DNA from: Kiritimatiellia bacterium
GTDB taxonomy: Bacteria > Verrucomicrobiota > Kiritimatiellia > RFP12 > UBA1067
Length of the DNA stretch: 38,949 nt
Direction of reading: 5' to 3'
Assembly: GCA_017631385.1 (NCBI GenBank)
Contig: JAGBTH010000051.1
Coordinates: 1 to 38,949, forward strand
The notes beneath the pieces are model-generated. The model saw only the letters and a program-made list of their open reading frames with translations, was not told where the DNA came from and made no database searches. A program made the translations under genes and the position numbers. Of the stretch, positions 7,522 through 13,887 are shown piece after piece (the first letter of the stretch is position 1; every line of letters begins with the position of its first letter).

Positions 7522-9861
7522 ATGAACGAGACGCTGACAAACTATACTTACTTTTTCAAGGACCAGATACATGAAATGCTTGCCGAGTATCGGCGGTTGC
7601 TTCGTGCGCCAATTAAGCAATTGGTAGAAAACGATCAAGTTTACTATGCGACGGTACATGGCATAAGCGAGGAACGCGGACATGTGGTATTCCGTTTCGA
7701 TAAGGCGAATACACCTCGTTTAAAAGTCCAGAGATCGTTCGTGCTTATTAAGCGGTCGGCCCGTGAACGTTGGGGTGAGTCTCCGCGCAGCTGGAATTGT
7801 TCGTTCGAGGAGTTTTTGTGCAAGGCGGAATTTCATTCGTCTTCTTCCTATGTTTTACCATTGTATCATCTTGGCGGCAATGATCCCCAGGGCGCGATTG
7901 TTGGTTGCTCATCCGTTGGCTCAAGGATGTTCAGAAAGATAAAGGGTGCGTTGACGGAAGGGATTAAACTGCATGTTTTAATGTTTGAGTCTGAGCCTCC
8001 AACGCGGTATCTGGCGAATCTCATTGACTATATTGAGAAGAATCCAGATGACGGTGTGCTGATGTGCAGACCGGCCATTCGCTATGACGAATGGAAGCCA
8101 CAACTGTTGGCATATAATCCAAAGAATGCGGACGTAATTTCAAAGACGTTGCTAAACGCCTTGATGGAGAAGGGTAAAATCGTTCTACAAGGTCCGCCTG
8201 GCACAGGCAAGAGTTTCAATGCCGCACAAGTGATTGCAGATTATCTTGCAAATAATAAGTCTGTTTGCATGGCGGCGATGGCCAATAAAGCCTTGATGGA
8301 GCTTATACTGCAACCGCCATTGTCGAGTTACTTGGCGGCTGGGAAGTTATACAAGACCATGCTGACGTCTGACGAGTCCCTGTCTGCAAAAGGGCTAAAG
8401 GATGCAGAGTCTGACTTTGTTGCGCCCAAAGGGTCGGCGGTATTTGCAACATATTATAAAGTCTCTAGTCAGTTTAGACATATCAAGGAGGCTAATTGGG
8501 CGCCTTTGTATGATCTTGTTGTTGTTGAGGAGGCATCGCAGGCATATTTGACAACCATCGCTGCGCTGCTGCGGCTTGGAACGAGATGTCTTGTCGTTGG
8601 CGATCCAATGCAACTTGCGCCGATTGTTGTTGCAGAGGACAAACCAGAGTACAATCGTTGGAATGCGGTGACACAGGCTGATGGTTTGACATCGTTTGTG
8701 TTGGGATCTAGTGTAGACAGTTTTAGAATTACAACCACATTCAGATTGACGCCAGCATCGGCTGAATTGACCGGCGTTTTCTACGGAAATACACTTAGGT
8801 CTGTTGCATCAAACAAACTCGATTGGCCAAGGATTGACAACCGTTATTTCCCGGCCAGCGGAGGCGTTGTCTTGGAAGTGTTGTCTGGTGGTGAAGATGG
8901 TGTTCTTTCCCCGGCTGCAGTTAAGGTTCTTGGGATTGTACTTGACAAGATCGAGTCAAACTTTGCAGATGCTAGAGTCGCGGTTATTACACCGTTCAAG
9001 GATTCTGCGAGAGCTATACAAAGGCGGTTCGCCATAGCGGGGCGCAACTTGGACTTGTCAATTGAGACAATAGATCGTGTACAGGGAGCAACGGTTGATT
9101 ATGCAATTCTTTATTTCCCGCTACGCAATGTAGCTTTCTCGTTTGATGAACGACGGTTTAATGTTGCAACAAGTCGTTCACGTACAACTACGCTGATATT
9201 GAGTGATTATGAATTGTTGGAGATGCGGTCTATAACGGGCAGGGTGAGAGAGTTTTTAGAGAAGGTGAAGGGTGTTTATAGGGATACGTTTCCAGATGAT
9301 TTAGATAAGCCAAGGTCAAAATTAATACAACCATTGACAAAAAATATTGTAGAATTGTCTTCTAAGCCCACGCTCGCCGATGTTCAATCGTTGTTGGACA
9401 AGCTTCAGGCTCGCTTGGCATTGTGGCTCCAAGCATGGCTGGATATTATCCATCCAATCAATCTCTGGCAGAATGCAGTTGTTCCAAATCTAAGTTCATT
9501 ACAATTACAGAACTCTAAAGATGACGGAGCCAAGCAAATTGTAGATTTAGATTTAACCGCATTGCTTTCCGTGTTTATAGGCAATTTTAGAGCGTTGCGT
9601 TCGAGGGCGCACATTAAGTCGGAAATGCAAACTATGGCTTTTCATATAAAGGACGTTCGTCATGATTACGCGCATAAGAAGACAACCGTAATATTGAATG
9701 TTGAACCCAAGACGTTGCAATACCATATTGACACGATGACACGTTTCTTAGATGGGCTTTCTGAAATGCCTCTTGAGATAGAGCTTTCGAAGCCAGCTGT
9801 CGTGATAAAGAGGAGCGGTATTACAATAACAGCATCATCACATTATGAAGCTCGAAAGTGA
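7522..9861 (+). CDS. UPF1-like SF1 helicase with C-terminal HEPN-like domain
   Basis: The protein has 779 residues. The superfamily 1B helicase motifs are in order: Walker A GPPGTGKS (224-231), Walker B VVVEEASQ (333-340), motif III GDPMQLAPIV (360-369), motif IV TTTFRLTP (404-411), ETIDRVQGATVDYAIL (515-530) and the arginine motif RRFNVATSRSR (544-554). This is the DNA2/UPF1 (AAA_11/AAA_12) type, acting on single-stranded nucleic acid. Residues about 615-745 look like a Swt1-type HEPN domain, ending in DVRHDYAHK with an R713-X4-H718 motif, the usual HEPN RNase active site. So the helicase may carry its own RNA-cutting part. The start has a GAGGAG site 6 bases upstream. It is the last gene of the four-gene operon. 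Confidence 0.85.
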   Translation: MNETLTNYTYFFKDQIHEMLAEYRRLLRAPIKQLVENDQVYYATVHGISEERGHVVFRFDKANTPRLKVQRSFVLIKRSARERWGESPRSWNCSFEEFLCKAEFHSSSSYVLPLYHLGGNDPQGAIVGCSSVGSRMFRKIKGALTEGIKLHVLMFESEPPTRYLANLIDYIEKNPDDGVLMCRPAIRYDEWKPQLLAYNPKNADVISKTLLNALMEKGKIVLQGPPGTGKSFNAAQVIADYLANNKSVCMAAMANKALMELILQPPLSSYLAAGKLYKTMLTSDESLSAKGLKDAESDFVAPKGSAVFATYYKVSSQFRHIKEANWAPLYDLVVVEEASQAYLTTIAALLRLGTRCLVVGDPMQLAPIVVAEDKPEYNRWNAVTQADGLTSFVLGSSVDSFRITTTFRLTPASAELTGVFYGNTLRSVASNKLDWPRIDNRYFPASGGVVLEVLSGGEDGVLSPAAVKVLGIVLDKIESNFADARVAVITPFKDSARAIQRRFAIAGRNLDLSIETIDRVQGATVDYAILYFPLRNVAFSFDERRFNVATSRSRTTTLILSDYELLEMRSITGRVREFLEKVKGVYRDTFPDDLDKPRSKLIQPLTKNIVELSSKPTLADVQSLLDKLQARLALWLQAWLDIIHPINLWQNAVVPNLSSLQLQNSKDDGAKQIVDLDLTALLSVFIGNFRALRSRAHIKSEMQTMAFHIKDVRHDYAHKKTTVILNVEPKTLQYHIDTMTRFLDGLSEMPLEIELSKPAVVIKRSGITITASSHYEARK

Positions 9862-9871
9862 AGAGCTTCAT
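9845..9871 (+). terminator. Hairpin across the helicase stop codon
   Basis: ATGAAGCTC (845-853 of the 9 kb block) and GAGCTTCAT (863-871) form a perfect 9-base stem with a 9-base loop that holds the helicase stop codon. No T-tract follows directly, so it may be a weak terminator or protect the 3' end rather than act as a classical intrinsic terminator. Confidence 0.4.
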
Positions 9872-9903
9872 GACTGAGTAGGTCTATTATTTTAGATATG
9901 ATG

Positions 9904-9917
9904 TGCGGATATCCGCA
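9904..9917. promoter_or_regulatory. 14-base palindrome, possible operator of the RT cassette
   Basis: TGCGGATATCCGCA is a perfect palindrome, flanked at 894-899 and 919-924 of the same block by AGATAT and ATATCT arms. It lies about 35 bases before the proposed -10 box of the reverse-transcriptase cassette. It could bind a dimeric repressor; no candidate regulator is adjacent other than the CARF protein. Confidence 0.35.
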
Positions 9918-9950
9918 GATATCTTAAGTCACATATTGCAATTGAAGATA

Positions 9951-9959
9951 TGCGATAAT
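9951..9959 (+). promoter_or_regulatory. Extended -10 promoter of the RT cassette
   Basis: TGCGATAAT fits the extended -10 pattern TGnTATAAT seen elsewhere in the window, with one change in the hexamer. TTGCAA at 9936-9941 is the only -35-like string and is too close. Transcription would start near 9966, about 38 bases before the first small ORF. Confidence 0.45.
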
Positions 9960-10003
9960 ACTCTCGCAATCGTCAAAGAAGGCGATGCAGAAAGGAGCTA
10001 ATA

Positions 10004-10087
10004 ATGCGAGAGTTCTGGGTAACTGTTGGAGCAATGGTGCTAGGGTATATTCTTTATCTTGGGATCAAGTCGATGTCTAAGAAATAA
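10004..10087 (+). CDS. 27-residue membrane peptide
   Basis: This tiny ORF begins MREFWVTVGAMV and ends in GIKSMSKK. One hydrophobic helix spans about residues 5-21 and a lysine-rich tail follows, so a single-span membrane peptide is likely. A near-ideal AAAGGAG site lies 6 bases before the ATG, which strongly supports translation. It is the first gene of the cassette that continues with a second membrane peptide, a folded RNA and a reverse transcriptase. Its size and charge pattern recall small membrane toxins such as TisB, but there is no visible sequence relation. Confidence 0.65.
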   Translation: MREFWVTVGAMVLGYILYLGIKSMSKK

Positions 10088-10104
10088 GGACAAGGGGGCG
10101 TATT

Positions 10105-10182
10105 ATGTTAATACAATACATTGCTGCAGCAATGATTGTCGCGTTAATAGGAATTATCGTGGCAGTTATTAAGCGGAAATGA
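10105..10182 (+). CDS. 25-residue membrane peptide
   Basis: The ORF begins MLIQYIAAAMIV and ends in AVIKRK. Residues about 3-22 form one hydrophobic helix, followed by a basic tail. AAGGGGG at 10092-10098 lies 6 bases before the start. It sits 17 bases after the first peptide gene, and its stop codon is only 4 bases before the folded RNA. Its last codons (AAGCGGAAA, 10171-10179) are complementary to TTTCCGCTT inside that RNA (10301-10309). The pair with the same layout suggests two subunits or two variants of a membrane effector. Confidence 0.65.
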   Translation: MLIQYIAAAMIVALIGIIVAVIKRK

Positions 10183-10186
10183 TTTT

Positions 10187-10330
10187 ACGGAGGGGGCGGG
10201 CGAAGGGCTTGCTACCGTGGGTAGCTATTAGTCCGGGGCTTAGGGATGTAGGTTGAAAAGCCTGCATTCTCCTGGGAGATCGAAAGTCGAGATCGAAAAC
10301 TTTCCGCTTCGCCAGCGCCCCTCCGTTTTT
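10187..10330 (+). ncRNA. Structured RNA upstream of the reverse transcriptase
   Basis: A long closing stem pairs 10187-10205 with 10307-10326: 18 base pairs, with one bulged G (10196) and a two-base bulge (10314-10315). Inside are a hairpin with arms GCTACC (10211-10216) and GGTAGC (10220-10225), and a hairpin with arms ATGTAGG (10246-10252) and CCTGCAT (10261-10267). There is also a tandem 10-base repeat GAGATCGAAA (10276-10285 and 10289-10298). The closing stem runs into TTTTT (10326-10330), so it can also act as an intrinsic terminator that ends the RNA before the reverse transcriptase. No ORF crosses it. Position and structure fit an RNA partner or template of the reverse transcriptase. 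Confidence 0.75.
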
Positions 10331-10337
10331 AGGTAAT

Positions 10338-10343
10338 ATGTAA
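10338..10343 (+). promoter_or_regulatory. ATG-TAA start-stop just before the RT gene
   Basis: The bases ATGTAA lie one base before the RT start codon at 10345. The only Shine-Dalgarno-like string, TAGGT (10330-10334), is closer to this start-stop than to the RT start. Ribosomes may be held or lost here, keeping RT levels low. Confidence 0.3.
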
Positions 10344-10344
10344 T

Positions 10345-11889
10345 ATGAAATCGTTTGAAGATTATTTTTCGTTTGAGGCGATACTAGGCGATCTTGTCCG
10401 ATGGCGTGTAGCTGGCAAGAAAGGTGTCGACTCAGTATTGCCGCCGCGTAAAAGTTGGATGCGCGATGGGTATGCTTCGCGTAAGAAGATGTCGCCAGAA
10501 TCGGTTCGTCGTCGTTCTATTTTGCGTCGTGTCAATTATGAGCGCTCTCAAGGGATGATGGAGCAGATTGAATGGGGTCAGAAATTGGTGGCGCTTGTAG
10601 CGAATATTCAAAGCGCAGTGATGGGAGGCAGCGTTAAGTTTGAAGCGCCACGTATGATTCAAATTCCCAAAGGGCTTAAGAATGGGGTGATGGAATATCG
10701 TAATGTTGCTTCGTTTGAACGCCTTGAGGATAGGCTTATTTTAAGTCGCGCTACTGCTTATGTGCGCGATGTTTTAGAAGATGTATTGCATTCTAATTGT
10801 TATTCGTTTCGGGTGAATAGAGAAGTTTCGCATAAAAAGGCGATAGCGGATTTGCAGAGTTGGAGAAAGCGGTTCGCGGCAGAAGAGATGTGGGTCGCAG
10901 AGTGTGATATAAAGAAGTTTTTTGATAATATTTCTCATGAGTCTGTAAGAAGAGCGTGGCGGAGGATTGGTATTGATAAATTCGATTCTAGGGCTGAACG
11001 TATTCTGGACGCATATTTAGATGTGTTCTCATCTACCGAAGGTGTAAAACGCGGCATTCCTCAGGGAGGGTCGTTTTCGACGGTGCTCGCCAATTTAGTT
11101 TTGCATGAGGCAGATTCAGCAGTTCTTAATAATGCGGATGATAAACTGTTTTATGCGCGGTATTGCGATGATGTAATTATTGTAAGTCCTAATAAAGAAG
11201 ATTGCGCGCATGCTATCGAGGCGTATGCTGAAGTGTTGTGTTCAATTGATTTAGAGATGCATCCAATTATGCCGTTTGAGTATCTCCCAGGTGATGATGC
11301 ATCTACGAAGTATTACTCGATTAAAAGCAAGGGACCCTTCGCTTGGCGAAATGCAGATGTTAATGAAGAGGATGTAGCGCCGTGGATTTCGTTTTTAGGG
11401 TGCCATATCAAGTTTAATGGGGATACTCGTATTCGTAAGGAGTCCATAGAAAAACATAAGCGCTCTTTAGGTCAAGAAACAGCAAAAGCGGTTTGCTCGA
11501 TTAAGCGAGGTGAGCTGTCGGGCGTGTCGCTAGCTAATCGCCGCGCATGGTTCGCGTGGTTTAGAAATCGCCTTATCGCGAAAGGCGTAGGGTCTGTGAC
11601 TCAGAAGGTGAGTGATTGCGATATGTGCTGGGCCGGAGCATTTCCTCATGTCACAATTTGCAAAGAAACTGAAATGCAAATGCGTATGTTGGATAGGGTG
11701 CGTGAAGGGCTGCTTTTGAAGGTTTGGCGAATGGTTTCTGAGAGTTTTCCAAAGTCCTACAGAGAAACTAGGCATAAATTCAAAGGGCGTCCATACAGTT
11801 ATTACGCGTTTTTGCATAAAGCAGTGCGTCCATCGAATATGGCATTTTTGAGGCGAGCGGCGCGTACTTTGCCGTATTCTGAGTTATAA
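10345..11889 (+). CDS. Reverse transcriptase of defence-associated (UG/DRT-like) type
   Basis: The protein has 514 residues. The RT core shows the first catalytic Asp in AECDIKKFFDNISH (D188), the RT4 motif GIPQGGSFSTVLANL (237-251), the active site YARYCDDVII (D275, D276) and WISFLGCHI at about 347-355. RT0/RT1 features RNVASFERLEDRLI precede. A C-terminal extension of ~115 residues (W402 to the end) has no domain I know. No endonuclease, maturase X/D or integrase part is seen, and the retron NAxxH and VTG motifs are absent. It therefore resembles the unknown-group RTs of phage defence rather than a group II intron or a retron. Its leader is the folded RNA and the two peptide genes. The ribosome-binding site is poor. 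The UG subgroup cannot be set by eye. Confidence 0.85.
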   Translation: MKSFEDYFSFEAILGDLVRWRVAGKKGVDSVLPPRKSWMRDGYASRKKMSPESVRRRSILRRVNYERSQGMMEQIEWGQKLVALVANIQSAVMGGSVKFEAPRMIQIPKGLKNGVMEYRNVASFERLEDRLILSRATAYVRDVLEDVLHSNCYSFRVNREVSHKKAIADLQSWRKRFAAEEMWVAECDIKKFFDNISHESVRRAWRRIGIDKFDSRAERILDAYLDVFSSTEGVKRGIPQGGSFSTVLANLVLHEADSAVLNNADDKLFYARYCDDVIIVSPNKEDCAHAIEAYAEVLCSIDLEMHPIMPFEYLPGDDASTKYYSIKSKGPFAWRNADVNEEDVAPWISFLGCHIKFNGDTRIRKESIEKHKRSLGQETAKAVCSIKRGELSGVSLANRRAWFAWFRNRLIAKGVGSVTQKVSDCDMCWAGAFPHVTICKETEMQMRMLDRVREGLLLKVWRMVSESFPKSYRETRHKFKGRPYSYYAFLHKAVRPSNMAFLRRAARTLPYSEL

Positions 11890-11915
11890 AAAGAGATTTA
11901 TAGAAGCTTTTTTAG

Positions 11916-11921
11916 TATACT
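11916..11921 (+). promoter_or_regulatory. -10 box TATACT
   Basis: TTTAGTATACTATT contains a good -10 hexamer about 40 bases before the next gene, with no TG extension and no clear -35. It would give the membrane protein gene its own transcript after the RT cassette. Confidence 0.35.
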
Positions 11922-11962
11922 ATTAGTGGTACAAAGATTTGAAAGACAAGGATAAAGAAAAT

Positions 11963-12904
11963 ATGAGCGAAGTGAGAGTCAATAGATGTCAGGTGATGAA
12001 GCGCTATTGGATTGCGTTTGGTGTGTTGGCTGTTTGTTTTTGCCTGAGTCTTGTGCTTTGCTTTGTGCTGCTTGTAGATAAGATGAATGCTCGAATGGTG
12101 GAGGAAAGATTGTGTGAAGCTCAAACCAATGCTGGTCATTTGTTATTGGGGAGTAGTGCTACGGATGCTGACATTGAAATTACTAGAAGGATGCTGCATG
12201 CGGCATATAAAGTCGATTTTGATGATTTCAATGCGTCTCATAAGAATATGGGTGGTGGTAGATATTCATACGTAATGGCTACTAATGCTGAGAAGGACTT
12301 TGAAGATGGATGGCATAAGGTAGTGACGAACTGGTTTTACGCTACGGCAAGGGACGATTTTGAATTGAGGCAGATGCAGGAGTATAACATCGGCGTATCA
12401 GACTTAAAGTATACACGCGATGAATTACGACAGGTTATGGCAGGTTGGAAGTCGGTTTCATCGGGGAGGGGAGTTTTTGAGGGGCAAGATTTGTGTTTTA
12501 CCAATGGAGTTGCGATGTATACAAATAAGGAATTTGATTGCCAGATGGAGTTGTGTCTTCTTAAGGAGCAGATTTGGGTGTATAATGAGAATGTGTATAT
12601 TTTCGCTAGTTCAGACATTGCTGCCAATAGAGGTGCTTATATTGCGAGCGAAGCTTTGAATGATAATTGGTTCTTGCGTTTTAAGGGAGGCAGGATTGTG
12701 GATTGTTGCAAGTTTAGACATGGATATGGAGCGTTCGAGAATCTGCGGTATCATTTTCAGGTCGATAACGATATGATTTTGATTACTTCGGTGAAGTCTG
12801 GCAATATTGTTGGAGAGTTGTCTCTCGGCTTGAGAGAAAGGGTGGATTCTAAAGGTGTCAAATCAAGAGATTTCAAGTATGAAGGTTCGCATGCGGAGGA
12901 GTAA
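11963..12904 (+). CDS. Single-span membrane protein of unknown function
   Basis: The protein has 313 residues from the ATG at 11963. This start is chosen over an in-frame TTG at 11939 because AAGGA lies about 10 bases before the ATG. One transmembrane helix runs from about residue 15 to 39 (WIAFGVLAVCFCLSLVLCFV). The remaining ~270 residues are predicted outside the cytoplasm by the basic N-terminus. I recognise no family. The tryptophan- and tyrosine-rich C-terminal domain looks globular. It sits between the RT cassette and the DUF1810 gene; a role in the island is possible but not shown. Confidence 0.6.
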   Translation: MSEVRVNRCQVMKRYWIAFGVLAVCFCLSLVLCFVLLVDKMNARMVEERLCEAQTNAGHLLLGSSATDADIEITRRMLHAAYKVDFDDFNASHKNMGGGRYSYVMATNAEKDFEDGWHKVVTNWFYATARDDFELRQMQEYNIGVSDLKYTRDELRQVMAGWKSVSSGRGVFEGQDLCFTNGVAMYTNKEFDCQMELCLLKEQIWVYNENVYIFASSDIAANRGAYIASEALNDNWFLRFKGGRIVDCCKFRHGYGAFENLRYHFQVDNDMILITSVKSGNIVGELSLGLRERVDSKGVKSRDFKYEGSHAEE

Positions 12905-12972
12905 ATAGACTCTTGATGAATGTGTTCTAAATAATTTCAGGAGAGGTGAGTAAAATAGGAGGAGGTAAAAGT

Positions 12973-13473
12973 ATGATAAATAATAATAATCTTGAAAAAG
13001 TGGCGGAGTTGAAATCAAAGCCTGGGGCTGTGCGTTCTAATGTCGCAACGCAGTTGGAAGGGGTAGAGCGCTTCGTTTCAGCACAGAAGGACATTTGGGA
13101 TGTGGTCCTTTCTGAACTTCGGGCAGGAGAGAAGCGTGGGCATTGGATGTGGTACATTTTTCCGCAGATTATCGGCCTTGGTTGTAGTTATATGGCGAGA
13201 AGGTATGCAATACAGGATATGGCTGAAGCACGGGAGTATCTGTCGCACCCTGTACTTGGCACGCGGCTTCGCGAGGCGATGTCTATGGTGCTGACGCATC
13301 GCGGCAGAAAGATGCCAAGGGATATTTTCTCCGATATTGATGCGTTGAAGTTGCGCTCATCGGCAACGCTATTCAATATCGTATCTCCTGACGATGTGTT
13401 TAAGGAGGTGCTTGATGTCTTTTATGGCGGGAAGCCTTGCGAAAAGACGCTTGCGATTCTGGGATTATCTTAG
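12973..13473 (+). CDS. DUF1810 family protein
   Basis: The protein has 166 residues. The hallmark string GHWMWYIFPQIIGLG (56-70), then ARRYAI and EAREYLSHPVLGTRLREA, matches the DUF1810 family, a small alpha-helical domain of unknown biochemical function. The ATG at 12973 is preferred over a GTG at 12946 because AGGAGG stands about 7 bases before it. The first ~28 residues are an extra tail before the family domain. Members are found sporadically in bacteria, which fits an accessory region. Confidence 0.8.
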   Translation: MINNNNLEKVAELKSKPGAVRSNVATQLEGVERFVSAQKDIWDVVLSELRAGEKRGHWMWYIFPQIIGLGCSYMARRYAIQDMAEAREYLSHPVLGTRLREAMSMVLTHRGRKMPRDIFSDIDALKLRSSATLFNIVSPDDVFKEVLDVFYGGKPCEKTLAILGLS

Positions 13474-13497
13474 TCGGTGGGCGCTGTGTAAGATTTG

Positions 13498-13543
13498 CCG
13501 CTGAGCGGAAAAGTTACCGCCGCTTTTATATAAATGCGGTGGT
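13498..13543. repeat. Two consecutive hairpins after the DUF1810 gene
   Basis: CCGC-TGA-GCGG (13498-13508) is followed by ACCGCCGC (13516-13523) pairing with GCGGTGGT (13536-13543) over a 12-base AT loop. They lie 25 bases after the DUF1810 stop codon. No T-tract follows on the plus strand. They may mark the 3' end of that transcript. The rest of 13544-13887 holds no gene. Confidence 0.35.
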
Positions 13544-13637
13544 CAGCGGGAGTTATGTCCGTGTTGGCAAAATAGTAAGACTATCGGTTTCGAGTATGTT
13601 TTCTAAAATGAGAATCTTATGCGGAAAATTCTTGAAT

Positions 13638-13662
13638 GGGGGTGGGGATGGGGGAATTAGGG
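13638..13662 (+). other. G-quadruplex-type G-run cluster
   Basis: Four G runs (5, 4, 5 and 3 Gs) are separated by loops of 1, 2 and 5 bases, which fits the standard G-quadruplex pattern. It lies about 175 bases before the main pbpC promoter. Confidence 0.35.
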
Positions 13663-13809
13663 TGGTAATTGTATGATTTGGGCGATTGTGCGGGTATTAT
13701 TGGGTTGCGGTTTAAGGGGTATAATTCCTAGAGTAAGTGATTTTTTGTTTTCTTTTGTAAAAAAATGCGAATTTTGTCAAAATGTGTGTGGATGATAGGT
13801 GAGAATTGT

Positions 13810-13817
13810 GGTATAAT
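13810..13817 (+). promoter_or_regulatory. Extended -10 promoter of pbpC
   Basis: TTGTGGTATAATTCC contains TGG plus a perfect TATAAT (13812-13817). A near copy, GGGGTATAATTCC, stands at 13716-13728. Transcription from the nearer one would give a leader of about 65 bases to the pbpC start. Confidence 0.6.
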
Positions 13818-13887
13818 TCCGTAAGAGATTAAGACGATGTGAATAGTTGAATAAATATGGCTAGGACAGTCGAGATAACTAGGAGAA

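Noticed and set aside
10187-11889. Retron (msr-msd RNA plus retron RT)
   Set aside because: The RNA has a closing stem like retron a1/a2, but the RT lacks the retron NAxxH and VTG motifs and has YCDD with a long unrelated C-terminal extension. A UG/DRT-type RT fits better.
10345-11889. Group II intron RT or diversity-generating retroelement
   Set aside because: No maturase or endonuclease domain and no intron domain V-like 3' end follow. No template/variable repeat pair was noticed.
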